A stretch of DNA of 64,000 nt from Paraburkholderia fungorum (GTDB lineage Bacteria; Pseudomonadota; Gammaproteobacteria; Burkholderiales; Burkholderiaceae), in assembly GCF_902833645.1 (NCBI RefSeq), contig NZ_CADFGE010000012.1:1-64000 (forward strand), given 5' to 3'. Both the position numbers and the translations under genes were made by a program. Positions 8,472-18,926 of this stretch are shown one piece after another (within the stretch, counting starts at the first letter, position 1; each line of letters begins with the position of its first letter). The notes under the pieces were generated by a model. That model did not search any database, was not told the origin of the DNA, and saw only the letters and a program-made list of their open reading frames with translations.

Positions 8472-9239
8472 ATGCAGTTCGATGTCGTGACGCTCTTTCC
8501 GGACATGTTTCGTGCGCTGACCGACTGGGGTATCACCAGCCGTGCGGCGAAGCAGGAGCGCTACGGGTTGCGTACGTGGAATCCGCGCGATTTCACCACC
8601 GACAACTACCGCACAATCGACGATCGCCCCTACGGCGGCGGCCCCGGCATGGTCATGCTGGCCAAGCCTCTGGAAGACGCGATCGGTGCGGCGAAAGCCG
8701 CGCAAGCGGAGCAGGGCATCGGCGCGCCGCGCGTCGTGATGATGTCGCCGCAAGGCGCCACACTGAATCACGATCGCGTCATGCAGTTCGCGGCCGAACC
8801 GGGCCTGATTCTGTTGTGCGGGCGCTATGAAGCGATCGATCAGCGTTTGCTCGACCGTGTTGTCGACGAAGAAGTCAGTCTCGGCGACTTCGTGCTGTCC
8901 GGCGGCGAATTACCTGCAATGGCGTTGATGGACGCGGTGGTGCGTCAATTGCCCGGCGTGCTGAACGACTCGCAATCGGCGGTGCAGGACAGTTTTGTCG
9001 ACGTGCTGCTGGATTGTCCGCATTACACGCGCCCGGAGGAATACAACGGTGTGCGTGTGCCTGATGTGCTGCTCGGCGGCCATCATGCGGAAATCGAAGC
9101 GTGGCGTCGGCGTGAGGCTTTGCGTAACACGTTGAACAAGCGGCCCGATCTGATCGTGAAGGCCAGAAAGAACAAGATGTTGAGCCGTGCCGACGAGGCA
9201 TGGCTTGCGAGTCTCGCAAAGGAAGCGTCCAAGGCATAA
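8472..9239 (+). CDS. trmD: tRNA (guanine37-N1)-methyltransferase
   Basis: A 255-residue SPOUT methyltransferase that makes m1G37 in tRNAs reading CNN and prevents frameshifting. It starts [13 protein letters not shown], carries YGGGPGMVM near residues 55-63, and has the knot motif [15 protein letters not shown] near residue 137. Length is normal. GGAGAG precedes the ATG. It lies 25 bp after rimM in the operon. Confidence 0.98.
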   Translation: MQFDVVTLFPDMFRALTDWGITSRAAKQERYGLRTWNPRDFTTDNYRTIDDRPYGGGPGMVMLAKPLEDAIGAAKAAQAEQGIGAPRVVMMSPQGATLNHDRVMQFAAEPGLILLCGRYEAIDQRLLDRVVDEEVSLGDFVLSGGELPAMALMDAVVRQLPGVLNDSQSAVQDSFVDVLLDCPHYTRPEEYNGVRVPDVLLGGHHAEIEAWRRREALRNTLNKRPDLIVKARKNKMLSRADEAWLASLAKEASKA

Positions 9240-9383
9240 AGCCGTGGAGCTTTCGAGCGGACATAGGCGGCGCCGCACATGCGTGTACGGTGCCAGATGT
9301 GAACCCATCCTCTATCGGGGCCGTAGCCAAGTGTTTTCACGAGGCAGGTACGAACGCCGACAAGATGGACTTAGGAGTCAGTG

Positions 9384-9773
9384 ATGAATCTGATTGCAAA
9401 ACTCGAGCAGGAAGAAATCGCGCGCGCCCTCGGCGAGAAGACCATCCCCGAATTCGCCCCCGGCGATACGGTGATCGTCAGCGTGAACGTGGTTGAAGGT
9501 ACGCGTAAGCGTGTTCAGGCTTACGAAGGCGTCGTGATCGCCAAGCGTAACCGTGGTCTGAATTCGTCGTTCATCGTCCGCAAGATTTCGTCGGGCGAAG
9601 GCGTCGAGCGTACGTTCCAGACGTACTCGCCGTTGCTGGCAAGCATCGTCGTGAAGCGTCGCGGCGATGTGCGTCGTGCGAAGCTGTACTACCTGCGCGA
9701 CCGTTCGGGCAAGTCGGCTCGGATCAAGGAAAAGCTGGTCGCCAAGAAAGACCGCGCTGCTCCGGAAGCGTAA
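9384..9773 (+). CDS. rplS: 50S ribosomal protein L19
   Basis: A 129-residue L19, with [20 protein letters not shown] and [11 protein letters not shown] as expected. The ATG at 9384 has AGGAG about six bases upstream. A GTG at 9381 is adjacent and less likely. L19 sits at the 30S-50S interface. It is the last gene of the operon, followed by a strong terminator. Confidence 0.98.
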   Translation: MNLIAKLEQEEIARALGEKTIPEFAPGDTVIVSVNVVEGTRKRVQAYEGVVIAKRNRGLNSSFIVRKISSGEGVERTFQTYSPLLASIVVKRRGDVRRAKLYYLRDRSGKSARIKEKLVAKKDRAAPEA

Positions 9774-9783
9774 AAGCTGTAAG

Positions 9784-9811
9784 AAAAAGCACCCCTCGCG
9801 GGTGCTTTTTT
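9784..9811 (+). terminator. Intrinsic terminator of the rpsP-rplS operon
   Basis: AAAAAGCACCC pairs with GGGTGCTTTTT around CTCGC and is followed by T. It lies directly after rplS. Confidence 0.9.
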
Positions 9812-9866
9812 GTTTGCCAGGTCAAAATAGCGGCATGTCCCCTATCCGCTCATTCCGAGAGACCCG

Positions 9867-10583
9867 TTGATCCGCCCCGCCTTTGAGCCTGAAACCCTGC
9901 CTGTCGAAGCGACGGGTGCCGATCTGCCGCCGGTGGTTGCCGGGCGCCTGACGCCCGATGGTCTGCGCGGGCGGTTCGAGCAGCGTCTCAGTTGGACGCC
10001 TGAACCGATTATCGAAGCGCCCTGGCGCGATAAGCACGTCGATCCGCGCGTGGCCGCCGTGCTGGTGCCGTTGGTCGTGCGCGACAACGGTCTCACCGTG
10101 CTCCTGACTCAACGTGCCGACCATCTGAACGACCACGCCGGCCAGGTGAGCTTCCCCGGCGGCCGCCATGAGCCGTTCGACGCCGACGCGACCGCCACGG
10201 CCTTGCGCGAGGCGCAGGAAGAAGTCGGCCTCGATCCGTCGCGCGTTGAAATTCTCGGTGCGTTGCCCGACTATCTGACGGGCACCGGGTTTCGCGTGAC
10301 GCCGGTGATCGGTCTTGTGCATCCGCCTTTCACGTTGAAAATGGATGCACTTGAAGTAGCCGACGTCTTCGAAGTCCCGCTCGCATTTCTGATGGACCCC
10401 GCGCATCACGAGGAACGCGTGTTTCGTTACGAAGGCGGCGAGCGGCGCTTTTTCGCGATGCCCTATCCGCGGGCGGCGTCGGCGCAGACGGAAGATCGTG
10501 AGGGTCAACCGGGCGGCCATTATTTCATTTGGGGCGCAACGGCGGCGATGCTGCGCAACTTCTATCGCTTTCTCGCGGCGTAA
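9867..10583 (+). CDS. CoA pyrophosphatase, NUDIX hydrolase
   Basis: A 238-residue NUDIX hydrolase of the NudL/CoA-diphosphatase type. The Nudix box GX5EX7REUXEEXGU is visible as GGRHEPFDADATATALREAQ followed by EEVG, near residues 92-115. The extra upstream NUPxxU-type region (VSFPGG) is typical of the CoA-cleaving subgroup. The start is probably TTG at 9867. No upstream ATG fits the frame after the rplS terminator, and the Shine-Dalgarno is weak, so a few residues are uncertain. Confidence 0.85.
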   Translation: MIRPAFEPETLPVEATGADLPPVVAGRLTPDGLRGRFEQRLSWTPEPIIEAPWRDKHVDPRVAAVLVPLVVRDNGLTVLLTQRADHLNDHAGQVSFPGGRHEPFDADATATALREAQEEVGLDPSRVEILGALPDYLTGTGFRVTPVIGLVHPPFTLKMDALEVADVFEVPLAFLMDPAHHEERVFRYEGGERRFFAMPYPRAASAQTEDREGQPGGHYFIWGATAAMLRNFYRFLAA

Positions 10584-10697
10584 GCCACGGCGGTCTGTGC
10601 AGTTGTTGGGTGTTTGTCAACGTCTGCGCTCAGTCGCATCCGACCCTGTGCTATCGTTATAAAACAATCGTAAAACTCGAAAAGCACGGCGCATCGC

Positions 10698-11636
10698 ATG
10701 ACTTTTTTCTCCGTATTGCTGGCTCTGATCATTGAACAGGTGCGCGCGCTGTCGCCGAACAATCCGGTGTCCGCGCTGCTTCAATACCATGCGGAGTCGG
10801 CGGCGCACGGATTCGATGCCGGCAAGCCCAGGCATGGCCTGCTCGCGTGGCTCGTGGTAGTGGTGCCGTGGACGCTGGCTGTCGCGCTTGTCTATTACGT
10901 GCTCTACCACATTCACTTTGCACTGGCCTTCCTGTGGAATGTCGCCGTGCTGTACTTCACGCTTGGCTTCCGGCAGTTCAGCCATTACTTCACCGACATT
11001 CACCTCGCGTTGAACAACGACGATGTGCCGCGCGCGCGTGAAATCCTGAATGAATGGACCGGGCTCGACACCGTCGACATGCCCGTCAGCGAGATCGTGC
11101 GCCATACGCTGATTCACGCGGTGGTGGCCTCGCATCGGCACGTGTTTGGGGTTTTCTTCTGGTTCCTGATTCCGGTCGGGCCGGCGGGCGCGGTGCTGTA
11201 TCGGATCGCCGAGTATCTGGCACGCGCATGGGCACGGCCAGTCGACGATCGCACGGTCGCCTTCTCGAGTTTTGCGCAGCGGGCCTTTTTTGTGATCGAC
11301 TGGGTGCCGGCGCGGCTCACGTCGCTGGGTTTCGCGATTGTCGGCAATTTCGAGGACGCGATTTATGCCTGGCGCAATCACGCGCGCCAGTGGCCGGATG
11401 CGAATGACGGTGTGCTGCTGGCTGCGGGCAGTGGGGCGCTTGGCGCGCGTTTGAGTGGGCCGCTCGCTGAGCAGTCGAGCCTCGACGCGCTCGCCACGGG
11501 CGACGGTGGCCCGATGCAGGTCGGTGACGACTGCACGCCGCGCACGCTGCAATCGGCAGTGGGCCTCGTGTGGCGCGCGGTGGTCCTATGGATGATTTTG
11601 TTGTTGATGCTCACGATCGCGGTATGGCTCGCGTGA
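10698..11636 (+). CDS. CobD/CbiB family membrane protein
   Basis: A 312-residue integral membrane protein related to adenosylcobinamide-phosphate synthase. The N terminus (FSVLLALIIEQVRAL), the FRQFSHYFTDIHLALNNDD segment and the VSEIVRHTLIHAVVASHRHV segment align with CbiB/CobD. No other cobalamin genes are nearby, and this betaproteobacterial branch often occurs alone. True amide-bond activity in cobalamin synthesis is therefore uncertain. It is followed by its own terminator. Confidence 0.8.
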   Translation: MTFFSVLLALIIEQVRALSPNNPVSALLQYHAESAAHGFDAGKPRHGLLAWLVVVVPWTLAVALVYYVLYHIHFALAFLWNVAVLYFTLGFRQFSHYFTDIHLALNNDDVPRAREILNEWTGLDTVDMPVSEIVRHTLIHAVVASHRHVFGVFFWFLIPVGPAGAVLYRIAEYLARAWARPVDDRTVAFSSFAQRAFFVIDWVPARLTSLGFAIVGNFEDAIYAWRNHARQWPDANDGVLLAAGSGALGARLSGPLAEQSSLDALATGDGGPMQVGDDCTPRTLQSAVGLVWRAVVLWMILLLMLTIAVWLA

Positions 11637-11665
11637 ATCGGCGCGTCGCTAACGCGATGCAATAG

Positions 11666-11694
11666 AAAAAGCCGGGTTCTTACCCGGCTTTTTT
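11666..11694. terminator. Intrinsic terminator after the CobD-like gene
   Basis: AAAAAGCCGGGT pairs with ACCCGGCTTTTTT around TCTT. It lies between convergent genes, and A and T tracts on both sides could serve either strand. Confidence 0.85.
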
Positions 11695-11741
11695 GCGCTC
11701 ACCGCAGTGGCCTCACTACCTGCCCCCCGAACCCGACTGCG

Positions 11742-12062
11742 TCATCCATCCAGCGGATCCCGCGCCGTTCCGCACTGCCAGCACACCGTGAACTGCGCTT
11801 CGAGCGTCTCCCCACACTGATGGCATTGCCATGAAGGCGAACCTGGCGTTGGTCCATGCGCCGCTGCATCGATCAGCCGTCGCGCCATTGCCTCGTCGCG
11901 TTCGTCGACAAGCCACAACTCCGGCGCGCACTGATCCGCCGGAATATCGCCGAGCGCGCCGTTCAGGTAACGGTTGTGCAACTCGCAAGCGATGCCCGCC
12001 GTCTCCAGCACATTGACCCAATGCTGTCCGATGATCAGATTCGGCGCGCGCATCAGTTTCAT
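11742..12062 (-). CDS. DUF2007 domain protein with C-terminal zinc ribbon
   Basis: A 106-residue protein. Residues 1-70 resemble DUF2007 (proposed PII-like signal transducers): hydrophobic beta strands, AGIACELHNRYL, and LWLVDERDEAMARRLID. Residues about 77-100 add two CxxC pairs (WQCHQCGE and VCWQCGTA) that form a zinc ribbon. It follows rsgA by 32 bp on the same strand and is probably co-transcribed with it and the M48 protease. The function is unknown. Confidence 0.8.
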   Translation of the reverse strand: MKLMRAPNLIIGQHWVNVLETAGIACELHNRYLNGALGDIPADQCAPELWLVDERDEAMARRLIDAAAHGPTPGSPSWQCHQCGETLEAQFTVCWQCGTARDPLDG

Positions 12063-12094
12063 CGTGAATCCGAGGGTTGAAAGCGACGCGCGCG

Positions 12095-13036
12095 TTAGCG
12101 CACGATCTGACTGGCTTCATGCACCAGTTGCGCATACAGAGCATGCCGTTCGCGCCGGATCCGGCCATCGGCAACCGCTTCGAGAATTGCGCAACCCGGC
12201 TCCTGCAAATGATGGCAGTTGTAGAAGCGGCAGTTCGGCAGCAACGGCCGGAATTCGGGAAACGCGCGTTCGAGCCGGCCTTCGGTGAGGTGATGCAGAC
12301 CGAATTCCTGGAAACCCGGCGAATCGATCAACGCGCCGCCGTCGGCACCGGGCAAAGGGTAGAGCCGCGTGAACGTGGTGGTATGCCGGCCGCTGTTCAG
12401 CGCGGTCGAGATCTCACGGGTGGCGACTTCCGCATCTGGAATCAGCAGATTCACCAACGTGGATTTACCCATGCCCGACTGGCCGAGCAGCAGCGTCGAA
12501 TGACCTTGCAGATGTTCCAGCAAAGCAGGTCGCGCGTTATCAGGCTGCGTCTTGATCGACACTTCGACCACCGTGTAGCCGAGCGCGCGGTACGGTTCAA
12601 GCCGTTTGCGCGCGCCCTCCAGCGCACCGGTCACGTCGATCTTGTTCAGCACGATCAACGGCTTCAGTTCGTTCGCTTCGGCAGCGACCAGCGCGCGGCC
12701 GAGCAGGTCTTCGCTGAAATGCGGCTCGGTCGCGAGCACGATCAGCAACTGATCGAGATTCGCGGCAAACAGCTTCGACTTGTACTGATCCGAGCGATAC
12801 AGCAGATTGCGACGTTCGCCGATCTCGACGATCACGCCCTGGTCCGCCGAAGTCGGCTCGTAAATCACGCGATCGCCGACCGCCACCTCGCTGCGCTTGC
12901 CGCGCGGGAAGCACTGGAGCATCGGGCCGCCGTCTTCCGGCGCGACCAGGTAGTGGCGCCCATGCGCGGCAATCACGAGCCCGCCTACGCGTGTGCTGGA
13001 CGGCGCGCGCGGCGCTTTCGGGGAGCGGCCGCTCAT
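12095..13036 (-). CDS. rsgA: Ribosome small subunit-dependent GTPase A
   Basis: A 313-residue circularly permuted GTPase that checks late 30S maturation. The order G4 (NKID, 131-134), G1 (GQSGMGKST, 185-193), G3 (DSPG, 238-241) shows the permutation. An OB-fold precedes it, and a C-terminal zinc site C269-x4-C274-x-H276-x5-C282 follows. Its ATG overlaps the stop of the upstream M48 protease by four bases (ATGA), indicating translational coupling. Confidence 0.97.
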   Translation of the reverse strand: MSGRSPKAPRAPSSTRVGGLVIAAHGRHYLVAPEDGGPMLQCFPRGKRSEVAVGDRVIYEPTSADQGVIVEIGERRNLLYRSDQYKSKLFAANLDQLLIVLATEPHFSEDLLGRALVAAEANELKPLIVLNKIDVTGALEGARKRLEPYRALGYTVVEVSIKTQPDNARPALLEHLQGHSTLLLGQSGMGKSTLVNLLIPDAEVATREISTALNSGRHTTTFTRLYPLPGADGGALIDSPGFQEFGLHHLTEGRLERAFPEFRPLLPNCRFYNCHHLQEPGCAILEAVADGRIRRERHALYAQLVHEASQIVR

Positions 13037-14292
13037 GCGTGCCGCAGCAGGCGGTCGATCCGCTGCGACGCCGGCGGATGCGAGTAATAGAACGCGGTAT
13101 AGATCGGATCGGGCGTCAGGGTCGACGCGTTGTCCTCGTATAGCTTGACGAGCGCGTTGACGAGGTCTTGCGCATCGGTTTGCGTGGCGGCGAACGCGTC
13201 GGCTTCGAACTCGTGCTTGCGTGAGCTAAGGCTGCCGAGCGGCGTGACAAAGAACAGGAATACCGGCAACGCGAGGAAGAACAGCACCAGCGCGAGGCCG
13301 CTATTGCCGCCGATCAGCGACGGCCGCACGCCCAGCCCTTCGTAGAACCACACGCATTGCGTCAGCCAGCCGAGCAGGGCGAGCATCACCAGACTGATCG
13401 CGAACGTGACGACCATCCGCTTGATCACGTGACGGCGCTTGAAGTGGCCAAGTTCGTGCGCGAGCACCGCTTCGATCTCGCTGCCCGACAGGCGCGCGAT
13501 CAGCGTATCGAAGAACACGATCCGCTTGGCCGCGCCGAAGCCTGTGAAGTAGGCGTTGCCATGTGCCGAACGGCGGCTGCCGTCCATCACGAACAGGCCC
13601 TTCGCGGCGAAACCGCAGCGCTGCATCAGCGCTTCGATGCGGCTTTTCAGCGCCTCGTCCTTGAGCGGTTCGAACTTGTTGAAGAGCGGTGCGATAAACG
13701 ACGGATACAGCACCAGCACGAGCATCTGGAATGCGACCCAGACGATCCACGTCCACAGCCACCACAGGCTGCCGGCCTGGTTCATCAGCCACAGCACGAC
13801 GAAGAGCAGCGGCAGGCCAAATGCGGCGCCGAGCAGCAGGCCCTTGAGCCGGTCGAGGAAGAAAATGCCCTTGCTCATCCGGTTGAAGCCGAAGCGCTGT
13901 TCGACCACGAATTGCCGGTAGTACTCGAACGGCAGATCGATCACGCCGGTGATCGCGATCACCGCCGCGACCAGTACGATCTGACCGACGTAGCCGCGGC
14001 CCAGCCAGTCGGAAATCGCCAGATCGAGTGCCTGAACGCCGCCCAGCAGCGTCAGCCCGATCAGGACGGCAGCGCCGACGACGACCTCGATCATCGCCAG
14101 CCGTGTGCGTTCGATGGTGTAGTCGGCGGCGCGCTGGTGCGCGGTGAGCGCGATGGTGCCGGCGAACTGGCTCGGCACCTGGTCGCGATGGCCGGCGACG
14201 AAGCGGATCTGCCGCGACGCGAGCCACAGTTTGGTGCCGACCATCGCCACAACGGCGACGACGAACAGGACAGTGAAGTACAGGGTGGGCAT
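13033..14292 (-). CDS. M48 family metallopeptidase (Ste24/CAAX-protease-like)
   Basis: A 419-residue integral membrane zinc protease. The [10 protein letters not shown] motif near residue 278 supplies the HExxH ligands, with a downstream [14 protein letters not shown] segment giving the third, glutamate, ligand. An N-terminal M48_N region and several hydrophobic helices match Ste24-type enzymes. Bacterial homologues probably act in membrane protein quality control rather than on prenylated proteins. It is first in a three-gene minus-strand unit with rsgA and the DUF2007 gene, and is divergent from orn. Confidence 0.92.
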   Translation of the reverse strand: MPTLYFTVLFVVAVVAMVGTKLWLASRQIRFVAGHRDQVPSQFAGTIALTAHQRAADYTIERTRLAMIEVVVGAAVLIGLTLLGGVQALDLAISDWLGRGYVGQIVLVAAVIAITGVIDLPFEYYRQFVVEQRFGFNRMSKGIFFLDRLKGLLLGAAFGLPLLFVVLWLMNQAGSLWWLWTWIVWVAFQMLVLVLYPSFIAPLFNKFEPLKDEALKSRIEALMQRCGFAAKGLFVMDGSRRSAHGNAYFTGFGAAKRIVFFDTLIARLSGSEIEAVLAHELGHFKRRHVIKRMVVTFAISLVMLALLGWLTQCVWFYEGLGVRPSLIGGNSGLALVLFFLALPVFLFFVTPLGSLSSRKHEFEADAFAATQTDAQDLVNALVKLYEDNASTLTPDPIYTAFYYSHPPASQRIDRLLRHA

Positions 14293-14471
14293 CCGGGGAT
14301 TCCGTGGTAACTATGCGAGAATTATATGTTTCTTCCCGCTTCGTGGCGGGGGGCTAAGTCCAAAACTGGACAAAACCGGCCGAGGCCGGCACAAACCAAT
14401 CTCATACGAACAATCGGCGCGGCCATTCTGCTTCCTGCGAAGCGATTTGCCGGGCCCTCAGGGTTGCCCTC

Positions 14472-15080
14472 ATGACTGACATCCTCGCATCCACCGAACC
14501 GCCGTCGCTCGTGCGCAGCGACATGAATCTCGTCTGGCTGGACATGGAAATGACCGGGCTCGAACCGGACACCGACCGCATCATCGAAATCGCGGTGGTG
14601 GTGACGAATTCGACGCTCGATCGGTTGGTCGAAGGGCCGGTGCTGGCGATTCATCAGAGCGACGAGACGCTCGCCAAAATGGATCAGTGGAACCAGAACA
14701 CACACGGCCGTTCGGGCCTGATCGACCGGGTGAAGGCGTCGACAGTGAGCGAAGCCGACGCCACCGAGCAGATTCGCGAGTTTCTTGGCGCTTATGTGCC
14801 GCCGGGCAAGTCGCCGATGTGCGGCAATTCGATCTGCCAGGACCGCCGTTTCATGGCGCGCTGGATGCCGGATCTGGAGCGCTTCTTCCATTACCGCAAT
14901 CTCGACGTCAGCACCCTGAAGGAACTGTGCCGCCGCTGGCAGCCCACGATCTACAAGGGTTTCCAGAAGCGCGCGATGCATACGGCGCTGGCTGACATCC
15001 ACGAATCGATCGACGAGCTGAAGTACTACCGCGAGCACTTCCTGATCCCGGCGGCACCGGACGCAGCGGCTGCGGAGTAA
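14472..15080 (+). CDS. orn: Oligoribonuclease
   Basis: A 202-residue DEDDh 3'-5' exoribonuclease that degrades short RNAs and the pGpG product of c-di-GMP breakdown. [20 protein letters not shown] holds the first acidic pair, and the [14 protein letters not shown] segment carries the later catalytic His and Asp. The family core starts at MNLVWLDME (an ATG at 14523). The ATG at 14472 adds a 17-residue tail and is chosen because this extension is common in the group; either is possible. Confidence 0.95.
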   Translation: MTDILASTEPPSLVRSDMNLVWLDMEMTGLEPDTDRIIEIAVVVTNSTLDRLVEGPVLAIHQSDETLAKMDQWNQNTHGRSGLIDRVKASTVSEADATEQIREFLGAYVPPGKSPMCGNSICQDRRFMARWMPDLERFFHYRNLDVSTLKELCRRWQPTIYKGFQKRAMHTALADIHESIDELKYYREHFLIPAAPDAAAAE

Positions 15081-15176
15081 TACCGCTGCGGCTCGGGGGG
15101 CGTGGCGGCGCAAGTCACGCTGGCGCGGCTCCGGCAGTGCGCACAGCAATACGCGGCCGCCGCCGCAACTTCGGCC

Positions 15177-15821
15177 TCAATGCTGCCGGGGCGCGCGCAC
15201 TGCGTTTTTCGGCCGGAACGCCTTCACCACGTCGGCATTCGTTTCCACATACGGGCCGCCGATCAGGTCGATGCAATAGGGCACCGCGGCGAAAATGCCC
15301 GGCACCTTCACCGCGCCGCCTGCTTCGGCGTCGCGTAGACCTTCCAGCGTTTCCTTGATCGACTTCGGCTGGCCAGGCAGATTGATGATCAGCGCCGCGT
15401 GTTCCGCAGTTTCGCGAATTACCGCCACCTGACGCGACAGAATGGCGGTCGGCACGAAATTCAGGCTGATTTGCCGCATCTGCTCGCCGAAACCCGGCAT
15501 TTCCTTCGTCGCGACCGCGAGAGTCGCTTCCGGCGTCACGTCGCGGCGCGACGGGCCGGTGCCACCGGTGGTCAGCACCAGATCGCAGCCGGTTTCGTCT
15601 ACCAGTTCGACCAGCGTGGCGGAGATCGTGGCCGCGTCGTCCTGAATCAGGCGCGTGACCACCTGAAACGGCGAGCTTAGGGCGGCGCCGAGCCATTCCT
15701 GCAGCGCCGGAATGCCTTTGTCCTCGTACACGCCGGTGGATGCACGGTCGCTGATCGACACGAGGCCGATCACGACCTCATCCGGATGCTGACGTACAGC
15801 CTTATGCGTCGCGGTCGTCAT
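15177..15821 (-). CDS. mog: Molybdopterin adenylyltransferase
   Basis: A 214-residue enzyme that activates molybdopterin with ATP before MoeA inserts molybdate. It closely follows E. coli Mog: [51 protein letters not shown] and the C-terminal [18 protein letters not shown]. The ATG at 15821 lies inside the end of yjgA, a 20-base overlap, with GGAAG nine bases upstream. An in-frame ATG at 15881 is deeper inside yjgA and unlikely. moeA, mobA and moaA are separate, at 59-62 kb. Confidence 0.94.
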   Translation of the reverse strand: MTTATHKAVRQHPDEVVIGLVSISDRASTGVYEDKGIPALQEWLGAALSSPFQVVTRLIQDDAATISATLVELVDETGCDLVLTTGGTGPSRRDVTPEATLAVATKEMPGFGEQMRQISLNFVPTAILSRQVAVIRETAEHAALIINLPGQPKSIKETLEGLRDAEAGGAVKVPGIFAAVPYCIDLIGGPYVETNADVVKAFRPKNAVRAPRQH

Positions 15822-16413
15822 CGTCGTCTTCCAGAGCGTCTTCAGCATCGGAATCGGCGTCGGCAGCCGGCCCGTCGGCATTCTTGATCCACTGGAACAG
15901 CTCGCGGAAGTAGCGTGGCGGCTTGCTTTGCTGCGCTTCCTTGCGGGCGTTGCGGATCAGCGTGCGACCCTGCTGCGGATCGGCGTTCGGGTGCTGGCGG
16001 ATGAATTCGGTCAGCGCGGCGTCGTCGGCGAGCAGTTTCTCGCGGGTGCGCTCGATCCAGTGCAGTTTGGCCGTTTCCGCCTTGTTGACGCCGTTATAGG
16101 TGTCGAGCGCGGTGCGCAGCGCGGCGGTTTCCTCTTCCAGCAGCGAGCGCATCACGCGCCCGACGTACTGCACCTGGCGGCGTTTGCCTTCGTGGTCGGT
16201 GATGCGGCGCGCCTCGCGCACGGCGTCGTCGAGCTTTTCGGGCATCGGCATGCGCTTGAGCGCGTCCTTGGGCAGGGCGATCAGCGCCGAGCCCAGTTCC
16301 TGCAGCTCGTGCATTTCGCGCTTGAGCTGGGACTTGCTGGGACGGTCGTAGCCGTTCTCGTCGACTTCCGGCTCGGCGGATTCGATGGGTTGAATGCGGG
16401 TTTTGCGTGTCAT
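15802..16413 (-). CDS. yjgA: Ribosome-associated protein YjgA/DarP (DUF615)
   Basis: A 203-residue protein that binds 50S precursors in E. coli and assists late assembly. The conserved DUF615 body starts [19 protein letters not shown] and continues through [16 protein letters not shown] and FRELFQWIK. The tail is a strongly acidic run of Asp and Glu. The ATG at 16413 (MTRKTRIQP) is chosen; an upstream in-frame ATG at 16500 gives a non-conserved leader. It overlaps mog by 20 bases. Confidence 0.93.
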   Translation of the reverse strand: MTRKTRIQPIESAEPEVDENGYDRPSKSQLKREMHELQELGSALIALPKDALKRMPMPEKLDDAVREARRITDHEGKRRQVQYVGRVMRSLLEEETAALRTALDTYNGVNKAETAKLHWIERTREKLLADDAALTEFIRQHPNADPQQGRTLIRNARKEAQQSKPPRYFRELFQWIKNADGPAADADSDAEDALEDDDDDRDA

Positions 16414-16764
16414 ACCGATATTGTAGCGTGCCGCGCCCTTGGAACCCGCCGTGCTGCCGTGCACAAGGCGTCTGGCGGAGGTTTTCTCAAGCACGGGCAC
16501 GCCGGCAATCCAGGACGAAACCGGAGCCGGGCCACGGTGGCGTCACAACCACGTCACGACGGCGCCGCAACCAGGCCAAGGCAACGCAAGGCTCAGCGAA
16601 TGCCAGGTGCAGCTTCGCGTACCTTGCTATGATCGCGGGATGCGTGATTACGCAAACGAGCAGGCAGATGAGCACGTGAACAGCGCCCGTAAAAATGCGA
16701 GCGCATGCGTGCGGCATGGGCGAACACACAGGGCCGCTCGGCCCCGAACAGGACGGCAACGACA
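16414..16764. other. Intergenic region between divergent yjgA and pmbA, no gene seen
   Basis: About 350 bases without a convincing coding frame. A TATGAT at 16628-16633 could be a -10 for pmbA, but no matching -35 is visible. It must hold the divergent promoters of yjgA-mog and pmbA. I see no repeat or RNA gene. Confidence 0.5.
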
Positions 16765-18135
16765 ATGGCAGCAGACATGGACGTCAAGCAGCGCTTTTTT
16801 CCGCATACCCAGGATGAACTGAAGGAAATCGCCTCGGACATCCTTCGTCACGCGAAGTCGCTCGGCGGTACCGACGCGGCAACCGAGATTTCCGAAGGCG
16901 ACGGCCTGTCCGTCTCCGTGCGGCGCGGCGAAGTCGAGACGATCGAACACAATCGCGACAAGATGGTCGGCGTGACGGTGTTCATCGGCAACAAGCGCGG
17001 CAATGCGAGCACCTCGGACTTTTCGTCGCAGGCTCTGAAGGACACGGTCGCGGCGGCGTACAACATCGCCCGCTTCACGGCTGAAGACGATTGCGCGGGT
17101 CTCGCCGAAGCCGACCTGCTCGAAACCGCACCACGCGATCTCGATCTGTATCACCCGTGGAATCTGACGGCCGACGAAGCGGTGGAAATCGCCCGCCGCT
17201 CGGAAGACGCCGCTTTCGCCACCGATCCGCAGATCAAGAATTCGGAAGGCGCGAGCGTCTCGGCGCAGCACTCGCAATTCGTGCTGGCCACCTCGCGCGG
17301 CTTTCTCGCGGGCTATCCGTACTCGCGTCACTACATCGCCTGCGCGCCGATCGCCGGCGGTGGCCGCAATATGCAGCGCGACGACTGGTACACGTCGACC
17401 CGCAGCGCGTCCGACCTCGCCGACCCGGAAGCAGTAGGCCGTTACGCGGCGCAGCGGGCCTTGTCGCGCATCGGTGCGCGCGGGCTCGATACGCGCAAGG
17501 TGCCGGTGCTGTTCGAAGCGCCGCTCGCCGCCGGCATTCTCGGCGCGTTCGTTCAGGCCACCAGCGGCGGCGCGTTGTACCGCAAGACCTCATTCCTCGT
17601 CGATAGCCTCGGCAAGCCGGTGTTCGCGCCGCACATTCAGGTGGTCGAAGATCCGCACGTTGCGCGGGCCATGGGCAGCGCGCCGTTCGACGAAGAAGGC
17701 GTGCGCACCAAACAGCGCTCCGTGGTGAAGGACGGTGTGGTGGAAGGCTATTTCCTGTCCACCTACTCGGCGCGCAAGCTCGGCATGCAGACCACCGGCA
17801 ACGCCGGCGGCTCGCACAATCTGTCGCTGCGCAGCTCGAAGACACGTCCGGAAGACGACTTCGAGGCAATGCTGAAGAAGCTCGGCACGGGCCTGCTGCT
17901 GACCGAACTGATGGGGCAGGGCGTGAATTACGTGACGGGCGATTATTCGCGCGGCGCGTCGGGCTTCTGGGTCGAGAACGGCAAGATCCAGTATCCGGTC
18001 GAGGAAATCACCGTGGCGAGCACGCTGCAGGAGATGTTCCGCCATATCGTCGCGATCGGTGCGGATACGATCACGCGCGGCACCAAGGAAACGGGCTCGG
18101 TGCTGATCGAACGGATGACGATCGCGGGTCAGTAA
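16765..18135 (+). CDS. pmbA: Metalloprotease PmbA (TldE)
   Basis: A 456-residue member of the TldD/PmbA family. With TldD it forms a heterodimeric zinc protease that processes modified peptides and degrades the CcdA antitoxin in E. coli. Typical PmbA stretches are EISEGDGLSVSVRRGEVETI, TQQ-like early regions, and YVTGDYSRGASGFWVENGKI near the C terminus. PmbA is the subunit without the HExxxH metal site, and none is seen. The start ATG at 16765 has AGGA upstream; an earlier frame start at 16705 is rejected. tldD is not in the window. Confidence 0.95.
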   Translation: MAADMDVKQRFFPHTQDELKEIASDILRHAKSLGGTDAATEISEGDGLSVSVRRGEVETIEHNRDKMVGVTVFIGNKRGNASTSDFSSQALKDTVAAAYNIARFTAEDDCAGLAEADLLETAPRDLDLYHPWNLTADEAVEIARRSEDAAFATDPQIKNSEGASVSAQHSQFVLATSRGFLAGYPYSRHYIACAPIAGGGRNMQRDDWYTSTRSASDLADPEAVGRYAAQRALSRIGARGLDTRKVPVLFEAPLAAGILGAFVQATSGGALYRKTSFLVDSLGKPVFAPHIQVVEDPHVARAMGSAPFDEEGVRTKQRSVVKDGVVEGYFLSTYSARKLGMQTTGNAGGSHNLSLRSSKTRPEDDFEAMLKKLGTGLLLTELMGQGVNYVTGDYSRGASGFWVENGKIQYPVEEITVASTLQEMFRHIVAIGADTITRGTKETGSVLIERMTIAGQ

Positions 18136-18173
18136 GCGGTCGGCAACAGCGCTGAGAAAAGGGCTGAAAAAAG

Positions 18174-18207
18174 AAACGCCACGCAGTTGCATGCGTGGCG
18201 TTTTTTT
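18174..18207 (+). terminator. Intrinsic terminator after pmbA
   Basis: AAACGCCACGC pairs with GCGTGGCGTTT and is followed by more T. Confidence 0.88.
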
Positions 18208-18312
18208 ATGCGTGTCGGGCGGCGCAAGGCGAAAGATGAATGCGCGAATCCCGGCGTCAGATGCAAGAACCGTCAGTTAGTCAGCCAGTCAATCAGGCGC
18301 GGCGCGTGGCCT

Positions 18313-18813
18313 TCACGCGCCCTTGCGCTTATAGGTCACGAAGGCGTAATCGAAGTCGTTCGGTGCATCCGCGCGATGGGTTTCATGCGCGACCTCTTCC
18401 CATTCGTTTTCGTCGAGCTCAGGGAAGGTGGCGTCGCCTTCGAAATCCGCGGAGATTTCGGTGACGATCAGCTTGTCCGCCTGACGCAAGCCTTCCGCAT
18501 ACAGTTGCGCGCCGCCGATCAGAAACGCTTCCGGCGCCTGGTCCTGGGCGGCGAGCTTGAGCGCGTCTGCGAGCGTGGTGGCCGCGTCGCAGCCCTGAAA
18601 GCGCCGCGTGGCGTCCCGTGTCACGACAATGTTGCGGCGTCCCGGCAACGGCCGGCCGATCGATTCATGCGTCTTGCGGCCCATGATGATGGGCGCGCCC
18701 ATCGTAGTGCGCTTGAAGAACGCGAGGTCTTCGGGAAGTCGCCAGGGCAACTGGTTGTCGCGGCCGATCACGCCGTTATTGGCGCGAGCGACGATCAGGG
18801 TTAGCGTCGTCAT
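18313..18813 (-). CDS. folA: Dihydrofolate reductase
   Basis: A 166-residue NADPH-dependent enzyme that regenerates tetrahydrofolate and is needed for thymidylate synthesis. Visible features are [18 protein letters not shown] (substrate pocket with the acidic residue of the WRLPEDL helix), [17 protein letters not shown] (NADPH binding) and [13 protein letters not shown]. The ATG at 18813 is chosen; the open frame runs further upstream without family similarity. Its functional partner thyA lies 10 kb away, divergently oriented, with the Fap-like locus between them. Confidence 0.96.
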   Translation of the reverse strand: MTTLTLIVARANNGVIGRDNQLPWRLPEDLAFFKRTTMGAPIIMGRKTHESIGRPLPGRRNIVVTRDATRRFQGCDAATTLADALKLAAQDQAPEAFLIGGAQLYAEGLRQADKLIVTEISADFEGDATFPELDENEWEEVAHETHRADAPNDFDYAFVTYKRKGA

Positions 18814-18926
18814 CGAATGGAAAGGGGAACGTAACCAGGATGATTCTACCTGAGGCGAAAGGGCGCGCCCCGGTCGGGTGCCTGGTCGGGTGTCCCCGGC
18901 CAGGCGCTCCCTGCTACGCGTCCCGC

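Noticed and set aside
12077-13087. A long plus-strand frame opposite rsgA
   Set aside because: It is antisense to a clear rsgA, has Arg/His-rich low-complexity content and no ribosome site.
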